Position numbers and translations under genes: made by a program
Part shown: positions 24,396-34,701 of the stretch, piece by piece
Numbering within the stretch: the first letter of the stretch is position 1
Layout: each line of letters starts with the position of its first letter
The notes under the pieces: model-generated
What the model was told of the DNA's origin: nothing
Databases searched by the model: none
The model's input: the letters and a program-made list of their open reading frames with translations, nothing else
Assembly: GCA_020002185.1 (NCBI GenBank)
Contig: CM034543.1
Coordinates: 4,063,834-4,127,833, forward strand
Direction of reading: 5' to 3'
Length of the DNA: 64,000 bases
Origin: Paraescarpia echinospica
Taxonomy: Eukaryota > Annelida > Polychaeta > Sabellida > Siboglinidae

Positions 24396-24892
24396 TGTGT
24401 TGTTGTTTGTAGAAGGAAGAGTGCCCGATACTGGTAGATTTGCTGACGCATAGGAACGTGCAACAAGTGATGAGGCGCGTGCAATAAGTGAGGAGGCCGC
24501 GCATCTACTACGCGAGACGGCCGATAATTACATAAGGGCGTTTTGGCTAGCCTACGAAGCGAACTTATTTAGTAGCATTTCGTAACTAACAGTTGTGTTT
24601 ATATGCTGTAGGAGGTGCGCCGCGTACTGCAGGATATGTTAGCTACCAACGAAAGGACACGTGCGAGGTACGAAGAGGTTGACGCGTTCGTAAGAACGCT
24701 GCTGGAACGTGGAGTGGAGGGGTCTATAAAGAGGGAGGCCGAGGAAGGTCGAAAAAACGATCAGGCGGACTAATCATAATAATGTGTTGTAGGAAGTGCG
24801 GCGCACCAGACGTGAATGTATGCGAGACTTCGTAGACGCGTTGCTGACGGTGGTCACCGAACGTAAAGACTAGGACATGCTTTGTGCTGTAG
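24396..24892 (+). other. Series of short open segments each starting after a TGTTGTAG-like motif
   Basis: Three segments begin right after TTTGTAG (24412), GCTGTAG (24611) and GTTGTAG (24792), and a fourth such motif ends at 24892. Their readings start KEECPILVDLL, EVRRVLQDMLATNER and EVRRTRRECMRDF and end in stops near 24487, 24773 and 24873. They look helical, charged and mutually similar, as if one module had been duplicated. The TGTAG could be a 3' splice acceptor or a repeated initiator; I see no convincing donor. No long gene is supported. Confidence 0.35.
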
Positions 24893-25563
24893 GGAGGAAG
24901 CGGAGTGCGTGACGCTAGCGTGTTGGACGCCATCATAGAGGAGGCGCTTGACGTATCCGATACAGCCGCGCACCGATACCTCGAAGCGACTCGAGCGCCG
25001 CCACCGACGTACGAAAGCCTGTACTCGATGGGGCCAACGTGCGCCGCGTGTTGGAGCCTATCGGAGGACGTAATACAACGACAAGTCGTCGTGCCGGGCA
25101 GGGGCCAGTTGGCCTGTCGCTATGAGCGGCTCGCAATGACCTTCCTCGCCGAGTGCCTCGGTGAGATGATACTGGAGCGGGCGCGCGATAATTGCGGCGT
25201 ATGCGAACCTAATCAGGGCTGTCCGTACGTGCATATGGCCGGCTATCGTGCGGGTCGTCCGAACCGCGTGTACATACAGCGCTACGACACGCGTGGGGCA
25301 TCGTAACGCGTCACTTCAACGCCGTGTTGGAAGCGTTTCTGCGTCGTTCGCTGATACGGAACTTCACGCGTCTCGTGCTAATACTGCACGATACTAAGGC
25401 GGCAACCGGTCAGCAGCCGCAAACGGGTCGTGCGGGGGAACTGTATCTGGTCCAGTTCGTTTCGGACTGGCTACTAGGCACGGACTGGCGCGACTACATG
25501 AACCGTGCTCTGCTGGAGTCGGCCGTCCATACGTACGTCCAGCGCAGGAGCGGTCTCGAATAA
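24893..25563 (+). pseudogene. Polinton protein of unknown function, Cys-rich, with one frameshift
   Basis: The frame open to 25306 has a CAACW motif, a helical segment (LAMTFLAECLGEMILERARD) and a second cluster, CGVCEPNQGCPYVH, suggesting a metal site. A second frame, open through 25563, continues with helical sequence (AFLRRSLIRNFTRLVLILHD). The two frames overlap around 25280-25306, consistent with a single indel in one original gene. No ATG precedes the first conserved residues in frame (the first is at 25028), so the start is uncertain; it may be spliced from the upstream short segments. I do not recognise the family. A polyadenylation signal AATAAA follows at 25648. Confidence 0.45.
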
Positions 25564-25647
25564 AGAACGAACAGTGCTTATGCTTGCTTTGCTATAGAAC
25601 ATTAGTAAATAGGCGTTGAACGCGGTTTTGAATGTTGTACGGTGCTT

Positions 25648-25653
25648 AATAAA
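25648..25653 (+). terminator. Polyadenylation signal AATAAA
   Basis: AATAAA 85 nt after the stop of the unknown gene, before the CA-repeat duplication. Confidence 0.5.
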
Positions 25654-25679
25654 ACGTTGAAAATGTACTTTCCGTTTCC

Positions 25680-25916
25680 GAGTTACCCAAAACACACACA
25701 CACACACACACACACATTACCCAAAACACACGCAGTCCCGTTCCGAGTTACCCATTACCTAAAACAGTCCCCGCTAGGGCACAGCCACCCACCACCACCA
25801 CCACCGTACCCAAAACACACACACACACACACACACATTACCCAAAACACACGCAGTCCCGTTCCGAGTTACCCATTACCTAAAACAGTCCCCGCTAGGG
25901 CGCAGCCACCCACCTC
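25680..25916. repeat. Tandem duplication (about 125 bp) containing CA microsatellites
   Basis: Two copies (about 25680-25806 and 25807-25916) each contain an ACCCAAAACACAC...CATTACCC microsatellite, then CGCAGTCCCGTTCCGAGTTA and CCTAAAACAGTCCCCGCTAG. They fill the space between the unknown gene and the polymerase. Confidence 0.85.
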
Positions 25917-25930
25917 CACCGCCACCACTG

Positions 25931-25937
25931 TTATAAG
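25931..25937 (+). promoter_or_regulatory. TATA box of the polymerase gene (TTATAAG)
   Basis: TTATAAG, 48 nt before the ATG at 25985. It has the same core as the boxes upstream of the minus-strand genes of this element. Confidence 0.6.
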
Positions 25938-25984
25938 TAGCGGTGCTCGAAAAGTAGCAGGACTCAGTCAGTCGCCCCTAGAGA

Positions 25985-28900
25985 ATGCCGCCTCCTCCTT
26001 CTCCTACTACTAGGTGGCAATGTCCGAAATGCGGGGGTTATTTCGCGAAACAGGCGACGTTAGAGCGACACGCGAAGAGCTCGAAACGATGCGGCAACGA
26101 CGCACTATGCGTAAAACGACGAGAGTGCCCGAAATGCGGCGCGACGTACACTACGCGCGCCGCTATGCTACGACACTTGAAGGAGCGGAGCGGCCGTCAG
26201 ACGGCGCCACCGCCTGGTAGTAGTATTTCATCTACCCGACGGTTGCGAAGCGCCGTCGACTCTACAGCGCGTCGTGGACGAGCACCGGCGCAGCATAGAG
26301 ACGTCGGTAGCGCGCGGTGCCGTGCAGTCCCGCTACAACTATCGCATGACCGCCTGTACGAGAACGCGGGTGCTCGAACCGCGTCAGAGGGCGATGTTTC
26401 GCGAGCAAACGAATGCCTTTAAAATTAACGAGAGCTACGGTTTCGTATTGCGCCACAAGGTGTCGGGTCGTTACCGCTATTTCCATTCTTCGTGTAACTG
26501 CTGCGGCCGCCTCCTCGAAACGCCCGCCCTCGTTACCGATAGCCGTTCGTTCGAACGATTCCTCGACGCCGTGCGCACGACCGACGTACTGCAGTACGTC
26601 ATCGCGCAGCGTCCCGACCCGGGGTGGGTCGTCGAGCTCGTAACGAACGCCACCTACTTCGTGAACGCCATCAGTGCCCATCCTATCGGGGGGTTGGCGC
26701 GACGCTTCCCGCCTACGTGCGCGCCAACAGGGCCATCGAGGCGTTGACGAAAGATCGTCGAGGCACGCCCTACGACGACCATCTATGCCTCTTCCGGTGC
26801 ATCGGCCTCCACCTGCAAGGCGGCCGATGACGCGAAACGCGGAACGGTGGCAAAATCGATACGACCCGCTTAACGAAAGTCGCTAAACGACTGCACGCGC
26901 GCTATTGCCGCGCCACGCGCACGACGGCCTCGAACGGTGTCCGCCTGAACGAACTGGAACGCGTGAAGACGGTTTTCGGCATCAACGTCGCCGTCTATCG
27001 ACTGACGGCGGCGAATGGCGCCGAACTAGTCCGTCGGTCGCTCAAAGCGCACCCCACGACCCTGAACGTCAACCTGTGCGAGACGCACTTCTCGTACATA
27101 ATCGACCTGCGCGCGTACACAAAAACGTACAAATGCGAAAATGCGGCAACGCCCTCTGGCGGAACCCGCGCGAGTTACGACGTCACGAGCGACGTGCAAA
27201 GGTGGCGTTCGTCACGTGTTTCCCGGCGGCGTCTACCGGCCGACGCCGTCCGTATTTCAGCGGCTCGACGACGAAGGCGTCGACGTCGGCGACGACGACC
27301 TGCGCTACTACCCGTACCGCGCGACGTTCGATTTCGAATGTTATTTCGCCGATAACGATCTGCCGCCGGATAACGACAAATGCCGGTGGATAGCGCGACA
27401 CGAACTGCTCAGCGTGAGCGTCGCGTCGAACGTACCCGGCCACGAAGCGGCGCGGGTTTACGTCACGACCGGCGATTCGGCCGATCTCACGCGTCGCCTC
27501 ATCGACGACCTGGAAGCCGTGAGCGCGGCGGCGTGCGCGGCTCTACGCCCCCGCTATGACGCGACCTTCGAGGCGCTCGACGCGCTCGACGACGACTGGC
27601 GGCGACGTTGCAGCAGCGACGACGACGACGCGTCATCATCGCCGTACGCCGCACTCGCTCACCGCCTGTGGACGCACCTTCGTCAAATGCCCGTACTGGG
27701 ATTCAATTCCGGTAAGTACGATCTGAATGTCGTCAAGAAGTACTTGACCCCCCTACTCATAACCGGCGACACGCAGCACACGTCGTCGGCGTTTACCATT
27801 AAACGACAGAACAATTACATGTGCCTGACGACGTCGACATTGAAGTTCCTCGATATAACCAATTACCTCGCGCCCGGCGTTAGCTACGATCGCTTTCTGA
27901 AAGCGTACGGCTGCGCGGCGACGAAGGGGTACTTTCCGTACGAACATATCGACGCGTTGACGCGCCTGGACGAGACCGCCCTGCCGCCGCGCGAGGCTTT
28001 CTACAGCCGCCTGAAACGCGAGGGAATCTCCGCGGAGTCGTACGACATTTGCTCGACGGCGTGGCGTGACGAGCGCATGACGACGATGCGCGATTTTCTG
28101 ATTTGGTACAATAATCGAGACGTGGCGCCGTTTCTCGAGGCCGTCGATCGGCAGTTCGCGTTCTATCGGCGCCGACGTATCGACATGTTCAAGGACGCCA
28201 TCAGCGTACCGGGGTTGTCGTTGTTGTACCTATTCAACGACCTGCCGACGTCAATCCATTTCTCGCTGTTCAACGAACCCAACAAAGACCTGCACCGCCT
28301 GCTGCAGTCGCAGATCATCGGCGGCCCGTCGATCATCTTCGCGCGCCACCACGAGGCCGGCGTGACGGCGATTCGAGGCGACGCGTCACGACAGTCGGTT
28401 TCGACGCAAATGGCCTCTATCTGTGGGCGATAATGCAGGAGATGCCGACGGGCTGGTACACTCGCCGGCGCGCGGAGAACGCCTTTCGACCGGAACGCGT
28501 GCACCGCTACGGTCGTATGGCCGTGGAGTGGTTGACGTGGAAGGCGGCGTGAACCGGCGCGCGTATACGTCACCAGTTGAACGGGCGAGAGAAGCGCATC
28601 GGAAAGTACCTAGTCGACGGCTGGTGCGCCGCCACGCGAACGGCGTACCAATTTCACGGCTGCTACATTCACGGTTGCCCGACGTGCCAGACGCACGTGA
28701 CGACGAACGCCGTCAACGGTCAACCGATGACGACGCTGTACGCCGAGACGATCGCCGTGACGACCTGTATCTGGCCGTTTCGTCGACGACGTCGTCGAAA
28801 TGTGGGAGGGTCAGTGGCGCGCCGTGCGTCAGCCCGCGGCGCCGACGCCGCCCGACGCGTCACGATGGCGACCGTCGGCCCCATTACGCGCTCGACGATA

Positions 28901-30138
28901 CTGGAGGGTGTACGCGACGGCTCGCTTTTCGTTCTGGTGCAGTGCGATATCGCCGTGCCGGAAGCGCTGCGCGCTAAGTTCGCTAAAATGCAGCCCGTGT
29001 TCAAGAACGTCGATATCGCGCGCGACGATCTCAGCCCCTTTATGCGCCGCTACGCCGAGTCGCACGATCTCCTCACCCGACCTCAACGGACGCTCGTCGA
29101 TAACTACTTCGGCGCCGAGATCGTGCTCGCAACGCCCGTCCTACGGTGGTATCTGGCGCTCGGTCACGTCGTCGCGCGCGTCTACCAGGTGATCGAGTAC
29201 GCGCCGATCGCGTGCTTTCGCCGCTTCAGCGACACTGTCTCGGAGGCGCGATGCGAGGGCGACATCGATCCCAACAAATCGATCATCGCCGATACCTTTA
29301 AGCTTCTCGGCAACAGTTGGTACGGGAAAACGATTACGCGAGTCGATCGGCTACGGGAAATCAAGTACGCCACGCCGGTCGGCGCCTCGATGCTCGTCAA
29401 CAACCGTCGCTTCCGGCAACTCGACGTCGTCGACGACGACGCGTTGTACGAGGTGGCGCTGAATAAGCGCACCGTCAACTACGGTCTGCCGATCCAAATC
29501 AGCTATTTCGTCTACCAGTACGCGAAATTGAGGATGCACGAATTCTATTACGATTTCGTTGACGCCTACATCCCCCGCCCGCTCTTCCATACTGCGCTAT
29601 GGACACGGACTCGACGTACATCGCCCTCTTGGCGCGCGACGTCGACGCGCTGGTGGCGGAAGAACGGCGCAAACACTACTTCCGGAATCGTTCGCTCTGG
29701 TTTCCGGCCGAATGCTGCGACGCGCACGTGGACGCGTACGTACGACGCCACGTCGCCCGACTAGCGTGGGAGGACGACTCGCCGGCCTGCTGCGAGCGCC
29801 GGCGCCTGTTCGATCGTCGAACGCTGGGTCTCTTCAAAGAAGAGTGGCGCGGCGACGGAATCGTGGCGCTGTGCAGCAAGACCTACTACTGCTTCGGCGG
29901 CGACAACGGCGCGAAGTAAAGCACGAAGGGTCTGAGCAAGCGTCAGAACGACATCGACGAGCACACCTTCCTCGCCGAACTGCGCGACCGACCCAGCGGC
30001 GTCGGCTGGAACCGCGGTTTCCAGGTGAAAGACTCGTCCGTGTTGACGTACGTTCAAGAGCGCGCGGCGTTGAGCTACTTCTACGCTAAACGCCGCGTGC
30101 TCGACGACGGCGTCACCACGGCGCCGATACTCGTCTAA
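25985..30138 (+). pseudogene. Polinton protein-primed family B DNA polymerase, multiply broken
   Basis: Order of domains: two C2H2-like fingers (CPKCGGYF and CPKCGATY), a conserved N-terminal region (FKINESYGFVLRH, about 26420), another finger (about 27150), 3'-5' exonuclease motifs FDFE (about 27327-27338) and FNSGKYDLN (about 27702-27728), then polymerase motif A (FDANGLYLW, about 28400), motif B (LLGNSWYGK, about 29301) and motif C (DTDSTY, about 29602). All catalytic motifs are intact, but they lie in different frames. Frame changes fall near 26.21, 26.69, 26.84, 27.14, 27.20, 28.38, 28.75, 28.89 and 29.58 kb, and in-frame stops lie at 26828 (TGA), 28550 (TGA) and 29917 (TAA). The length, about 1,380 codons, is normal for the family. 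This copy cannot yield a full enzyme. Confidence 0.93.
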
Positions 30139-30246
30139 CTCGTATAACAACTAACCTAAGAAGGACTCGTCTAACTCGTACTAAGCTAAGGACTGGGTGG
30201 CCCCCCTACTAGGGGTAGGTTCTGTATGTATGTATGTAGGTAGGGT

Positions 30247-30288
30247 AATAAAAACAATTGCGCACAATTTCATCATCGTTTTTTTATT
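30247..30288. terminator. Convergent polyadenylation signals between the two gene blocks
   Basis: AATAAA on the plus strand at 30247-30252 (after the polymerase) and AATAAA on the minus strand at 30283-30288 (after the protease). The arrangement serves two converging transcripts about 100 nt from their stop codons or less. Confidence 0.65.
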
Positions 30289-30320
30289 ACTACTACTACT
30301 ACACACGTAAAGCGAAAGCG

Positions 30321-30785
30321 TTAATGAAGCAATGGTTTTAGCCAATCGAATACGAGACAGTCATTAGCCACCCGATCGGTGCCGAATAGTCTCTGGAACG
30401 TCGTCAACGGCATACCGCGACATCGGAGGAGGAGGTAGGCGACGCAATATTGTCCGCACACGTTAGAGACGACGCTCTGCAGCCGCTTGTCGTTGTACGT
30501 CCACGCGTCGCCGCAGTTGCGGTGCTGGAACGCGCGGAAGTCGGCGTGCAGTGGAGGCAGACCGTACGAATCGAAGTACTCGCTTCACCGGACGACGTCC
30601 ACGTAGGTGGCCACCCAGTGCTGCTCCGGCTCGCCGCCGTCGTCGGTGTTGCACACGAAGGCCGTCGGGTAAGCGGTGGTGGTGGTGATGGTGGTAAGTA
30701 GCGCATCTCTAGGCACGACGCCGACGCCGATGCGTTAAGCGTACGCATAGCGTTCCAGGCGACGCATCAGTTGGAACCTATCCAT
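30321..30785 (-). pseudogene. Polinton adenain-like cysteine protease, two in-frame stops
   Basis: 154 codons. Adenain-type maturation proteases cleave capsid precursors. Counting from the ATG at 30785, the catalytic set is visible: His56 (EQHW), Asp72 (YFDSYG, position of adenain Glu71), Gln103 (oxyanion) and Cys110 (NVCGQYC). Reading is otherwise continuous, but codon 17 is TAA (30735-30737) and codon 67 is TGA (30585-30587), the latter just before YFDSYG. The ATG is separated from the capsid gene stop by only 2 nt, so the two were probably expressed from one transcript. The family call is firm; the gene is inactive unless the stops are read through. Confidence 0.88.
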
Positions 30786-30787
30786 CG

Positions 30788-32092
30788 TTACCAATCGTAC
30801 ACGACGTTCCGGTTCTTGTCGATCTCCAGCACCGTCTCGAATTCCGCGTACACGACGACGTTCACCGGTCGGGGTAGCGGCGTCCCGAAGTGCATTTCCG
30901 CGCCCACGGTCCCCTGACGTACGACGTTGAAATGGTCCCCGTCGCATCAGTCGGGCGTCAGTTCCAAACCGAAGATGGTGTAGCCGGCGCCAAAGTCCGT
31001 GCGCGATACGTCGTTCCCCTCGTCCTCGTACTCCTTTCCGGTGGCCGCGAAGAGATTCACGTAGCTTCGGACGTACCGGTTTCGCGGGAAGTCCGGCTGC
31101 AGCGGCTTGCTCGGCACCTGGCGTCCGTCGACGACGAGCGTGAGGAAGTTTATGTCGTTGTGCCGCGCGTCGAACGGATTTCTAGTGTAGTCTCCGTTAA
31201 AGGCAACGTTGTCGATCATCATCAGGAACATGCGTTTCGGAAACGTACCCATGAACAAGTTCTCGTGCGTATGCGACAGCATATCCGCCGTTATCGAGTA
31301 CGACTTGCAGTCGACGCGGCGCATCGGGAACTTAGCCGTTCCCAACGTCCACGCTTTGATATGACCCATCTGGACGTCCGGATTCAACTTCACTTTTTGC
31401 GCGTGCAGGCAAATCGAACGCATCACGAGGCGCCACCCTGGTACGGCTTGCGCGCCCATGAGCGCGAAGGGGTCCTTCGAGAGCACCATGCGTACTTTCG
31501 TGTCGACGCCGTTCGGCATGTGCCGGTTTACCATAAACGCGTCGACGTGCAGGCGTCCCATCATCTCCACCTCTTGGCTATCGGCCGTCATGGCGCGCCG
31601 CGCCTCGAACCCGGCGTTGTCGTTCGCGTGCGCGTTCATGTGTCCGGCGGTGTCTTTGTACCACAACGACCCCGTGAGATGCGACCGTTTCGCGTCGCTA
31701 CCGTAACTCAGCAGGGTCTCGAGTTAGGCCCGGTACGCGTACGTATTGGTCGACGGCGTCACGAGCGTGCCGTTCAGCGACACGTCGATTTGACTGAACA
31801 TCGAATGCAGGAAATTGTTGACCGGGGCCACGTTGGCGCCGACCGCCAGATTGGTACCGTCCCCCTGAACCACTTTCAAGCGGACGTACACTTGAAGGCT
31901 CGCCAGGTCCGTATAGTCGTTGCCCGAGCCCGGGATGAGGAATTCGATAGGACCGCCGGCGTCGAGAGCCGTCAGCGGTTGGTAGACGGTCCACTGACAG
32001 CTCTCGACGCTCGTCTGCGTCACCGGCCCGCTGAACAGGTCCAGTTCGGCCTTCACGCCCTCGAACGATGCGCCATTCACGAACACCGCCAT
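30788..32092 (-). pseudogene. Polinton major capsid protein (double jelly roll), two in-frame stops
   Basis: 434 codons, a normal length. Family hallmarks, all in one frame from the ATG at 32092: AELDLFSGPVTQTSVESCQW, PIEFLIPGSGNDY, a DVSLNGTLVTPSTNTY segment, LWYKDTAGH, HENLFMGTFPKR, KPLQPDFPRN and NVVVYAEFE near the end. TAA at 31724-31726 (after TNTYAYRA) and TGA at 30947-30949 (after LELTPD) interrupt it; sequence beyond each stop stays conserved and in frame. No frameshift is visible. It would form hexon-like trimers in virus-like particles. The downstream protease follows after 2 nt. Confidence 0.93.
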
Positions 32093-32134
32093 TAGTCGTC
32101 GAATATGTCGTCCGTTCGACGCCGTCTCTTCCGC

Positions 32135-32341
32135 CTACTGACGGTCGTCGCCGCTAGGCGCGGTCTCTTTATGGCGGCGGCGCGGTGGCGCTGCGTTTTT
32201 CCTCTTCGTCGGCGGCGGCGTCTGCGAATTCAATAGGCCGTCGAGAAGATCGGCGCCGGCCTCCTTCGCGCGTCGTTTTATCGACTGTTTCAAATTGCCG
32301 CCGACGACGACGTCCCGCGCCTCGCGGCGCGTACACGTCAC
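32135..32341 (-). pseudogene. Remnant of a basic core-protein gene (adenovirus pX-like tail)
   Basis: A frame different from the penton reads GGNLKQSIKRRAKEAGADLL followed by a basic Pro/Lys/Arg tail ending at 32135. This 'N-K-S-I-R-A-AG-LL' pattern resembles C-terminal tails of small basic virion proteins encoded between penton and capsid genes in other Polintons. Only the tail is present, overlapping the end of the penton reading, which suggests a deletion that fused the two genes. The family assignment is from memory and tentative. Confidence 0.45.
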
Positions 32342-32990
32342 CGACGACGCGCGGTTCCACGAGATCCGTGTACACGTACAGGGTGTCGACGCCCGCCTTC
32401 ATATCCACCGCATTGCGACCTTCGTACGCATACGTGTACGCGACGGGCATGGTGTCGATGACGACTTCCGGCGCGGCGCCCATCATCGGGGAACTCATGA
32501 TAACGTTGCTATGGAAACCTAGTACGTCCCTCAGACGGCTCGTATGAGGTAGAATAAATTCGACACCCGGCGACATATGCAGAGTCATTCGGTTAGAGAC
32601 GTCGCTGAACTCTAGACGCGCCTTGACCTTATCGGTGCTCAATTTCATTAGCGCCTCGTTGATCTGGTGCATCAACGTGTATGCGCTGTTGTAGAAACCG
32701 TGAGAAATCGTGCCCTGTCGGTATAGCAGGACGGTGTTGCCGCTTTCGTCTACGTACGTGTAAGTACCCGGGTCGCCCGTCGCGCAAGTCAGGAAGAAGT
32801 AGGCGTCCTTCTCTCTCACGTTGTACCACGTGTGCGGATACTGTAGCGTCACCAGTCCGCATTCCCACTCCCCCGACAGGTCGAAACGTCGCGGCAGCGT
32901 CGTGATGTAATGCGTCAACGTATTTTCGGGGTGACGCTTCATAGACGCGTTGCTCGGTAGCGTCAGGTAAAAGTCAGACGAGACCGCCAT
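32169..32990 (-). CDS. Polinton penton / minor capsid protein, C-terminally truncated
   Basis: From the ATG at 32990 (MAVSSDFYLTLPSNAS); an ATG at 33017 is in frame but lies within the upstream gene. Conserved stretches: TLTHYITTLPRRFDLSGEWE, LQYPHTWYNV and DTLYVYTDLVEPRVVGD, the single-jelly-roll penton pattern. After VVGD (near 32340) the expected C-terminal region is missing, and the frame runs into Arg-rich sequence antisense in character to nothing known, ending at 32169. A deletion removing the penton C-terminus and most of the next gene is the simplest reading. The gene overlaps the upstream membrane-protein stop by 17 nt. Confidence 0.8.
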   Translation of the reverse strand: MAVSSDFYLTLPSNASMKRHPENTLTHYITTLPRRFDLSGEWECGLVTLQYPHTWYNVREKDAYFFLTCATGDPGTYTYVDESGNTVLLYRQGTISHGFYNSAYTLMHQINEALMKLSTDKVKARLEFSDVSNRMTLHMSPGVEFILPHTSRLRDVLGFHSNVIMSSPMMGAAPEVVIDTMPVAYTYAYEGRNAVDMKAGVDTLYVYTDLVEPRVVGDVYAPRGAGRRRRRQFETVDKTTREGGRRRSSRRPIEFADAAADEEEKRSATAPPP

Positions 32991-33309
32991 CGCCGCCGCG
33001 TCGTCGTCGACCGCCACACATAGACGGACTCGGGAGCAGGTAACCGAGACAGCTGCTCAACAGCGCCGTCCACAGGTTGGAGTCGCCTTGACCTCTCGTC
33101 AGATTGTATATACTAACGGCGATGACGAAGTACAGGACGACGACCTGACAGAGGAATACGATTTCGGCCTTAGGGCATTCGTTGCCGCAGATTTGCCATG
33201 GAACGGGTTCGTGGACGGTGGCGCCGGTGGTGGTAGCGTCGACGGGGTCCGTGTTGGTAGGTTCGCCCGAAGCGGTATCGTCGCCGAGCCTCGTCACTTC
33301 GTCGATCAT
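32974..33309 (-). CDS. Small Polinton membrane protein (111 aa), intact
   Basis: ATG at 33309, chosen because a TATAAG box lies 38-43 nt upstream (33347-33352). Residues 1-47 are polar with several Cys. A strong transmembrane segment spans about 49-69 (AEIVFLCQVVVLYFVIAVSI), followed by SNLWTALLSSCLGYLLPSP (about 77-95), a second hydrophobic stretch, and a basic tail. I associate the LWTALLSSCLGYLLPSP pattern with a recurrent unnamed Polinton protein. It overlaps the penton start. The role is unknown; a membrane-associated virion or exit function would be a guess. Confidence 0.7.
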   Translation of the reverse strand: MIDEVTRLGDDTASGEPTNTDPVDATTTGATVHEPVPWQICGNECPKAEIVFLCQVVVLYFVIAVSIYNLTRGQGDSNLWTALLSSCLGYLLPSPSMCGGRRRRGGDGGLV

Positions 33310-33346
33310 CGTCGCGCCACTGCGGTCTGTCGATACAGCAGGGGCC

Positions 33347-33352
33347 CTTATA
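33347..33352 (-). promoter_or_regulatory. TATA box (TATAAG) before the 111-aa membrane protein
   Basis: CTTATA on the plus strand, read as TATAAG on the minus strand, 38 nt before the ATG at 33309. Confidence 0.55.
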
Positions 33353-33436
33353 CAACAACGAAAATCCGCTGCATAACCCCGACTCGTGCAGTCGCCAGTG
33401 GCGAGTCCAATCATTCTCATCTCCGGTGCCACCGCG

Positions 33437-34577
33437 CTAGTCTTTATAGGTCCACTCGGCGTCGATCCAGCTGTTGAAGGAGGCCGGATAACCGCTCCAT
33501 TTTACGAGCGCCTCCGAACCGCCGCCGCGACGACGACGCTGTAGAACTGCCTCCACGCGATACAGTTTGTCCTTCGGAACGACTACGCGTTGTAGTTCCG
33601 GTTCTTAGAAGGCGCCCTCTACCGGCGTCCCGGCGTCGTCCTTCAGGCGATAAACGGGCGTTACGGACGGGTGCGCCTCTACGACGGTGAAGAGCTCCTC
33701 GCTCCAGTTAGCCATGTATCCTTTTTTGAATTGTCCCCTCGTCTTGCTGATACGTACGCGATCTCCCTCGCGCAGTTTCTGTTTTTGCCGCCGGCTGCAG
33801 CCGACATTGCCGTACAGTCGTTGCCATACGGTCTCCTGATTCGTCGCGTCGACGCGCGCCGGCGTCCTACCGATGCTTCGGTGGTAGGCGTTGTTGTACG
33901 ATTGCACGAAATCCGGTAACGCCTCTACGTAGCGCAGCGTCTCCTGTTTCGTAAAATAGCGCCAAAGATGGAGTCTTCAAAGTCCGATTGAACCGTTCCA
34001 CGACGCTCGCTTTAGTCTCCTCGTTATGCGTCACGAAATGATGAACGCCGCGACTCTTTAGGAACGTTTGCAGGGGTCGGTTCAGAAAATCGGTCCCCTT
34101 ATCGGTCTGCAGCGCGTTCGGCGACGGCGTTTCGCCGCCGCTCAGCAGGCGCTCGAAGTACACGACGAGCGACGGGCCGGACTTACTCTTCAACGGAACG
34201 CACCACGCCCGCTTCGAAAACATGTCGATGACCGTCAATAGGAATGTTATACCGTCGTTGTGCATTTTCAGCCTAGTCAAGTCGACCAGATCGGCTTGCC
34301 ACTGCTGGTTTCGGCCGCCGACGATGACGCGACGTCGTTTGAAATGTCGTTTAACCGGTTAGTGTAGGGTATAGGCGTCCTGCGCCGCTAGCCACCTCTC
34401 GACGGCCGGTCGTCGGATCTTCGACGCCCCGTGCAACGCGTCGACGCCGCCGTAACTTCCCGCTCGTTTCGGATCGAAGTAGACGCTATTCAGTTCGTCG
34501 TGGTCGTCGTCGTCGTTTCGTTGCTGTCGAGTCGTTGGCTTTCGTTTTGAACGACGACGACTCCACCCGGACACCAT
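33437..34577 (-). pseudogene. Polinton retroviral-type integrase with C-terminal chromodomain, broken
   Basis: ATG at 34577, about 42 nt after TATAATA (34619-34625). N-terminal part SVYFDPKRAGSYGG and ERWLAAQDAYTLH; catalytic rve core with WQADLVD (about 34290), Asp of QTDKGTD (34101-34103) and Glu of SVVERFNRT (33996-33998), a D-34-E spacing; then SYNNAYHRSIGR, an SH3-like RGQFKKGYMANW region and a chromodomain-like end, ALVKWSGYPASFNSW. Breaks: TAA at 34359-34361, a frameshift near 33980 and TAA at 33605-33607. The TAA after TLH sits between the N-terminal region and the core. It would have inserted the element, giving the 6-bp duplication. Confidence 0.92.
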
Positions 34578-34696
34578 GGCAACGACGACGACGACGACGG
34601 CCACCAATGAACGACGATTATTATACACGTATAGAGAGCGATAACCGCGATGGTGAGGCTGACGACGATGGCCGTTATCGTTCGTCGTGACGGCAT
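34490..34696 (-). CDS. Possible small membrane protein overlapping the integrase start
   Basis: 68 codons from the ATG at 34696. A convincing transmembrane helix, ITAIVVSLTIAVIALYTCII, lies at about residues 6-30, followed by a Ser/Asn/Thr-rich tail. It overlaps the integrase N-terminus by 88 nt in another frame. The GAC/ACG repeats in this DNA make open frames likely by chance, so support is moderate. Confidence 0.4.
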   Translation of the reverse strand: MPSRRTITAIVVSLTIAVIALYTCIIIVVHWWPSSSSSLPWCPGGVVVVQNESQRLDSNETTTTTTTN

Positions 34697-34701
34697 CGTC
34701 G

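Noticed and set aside
28423..28977. Arg-rich 184-codon ORF within the polymerase
   Set aside because: It is an out-of-frame reading; the conserved polymerase motifs lie in another frame of the same DNA.
32185..32547. Arg-rich plus-strand ORFs opposite the penton gene, and others opposite Polinton genes
   Set aside because: They are antisense shadows of GC-rich coding sequence.
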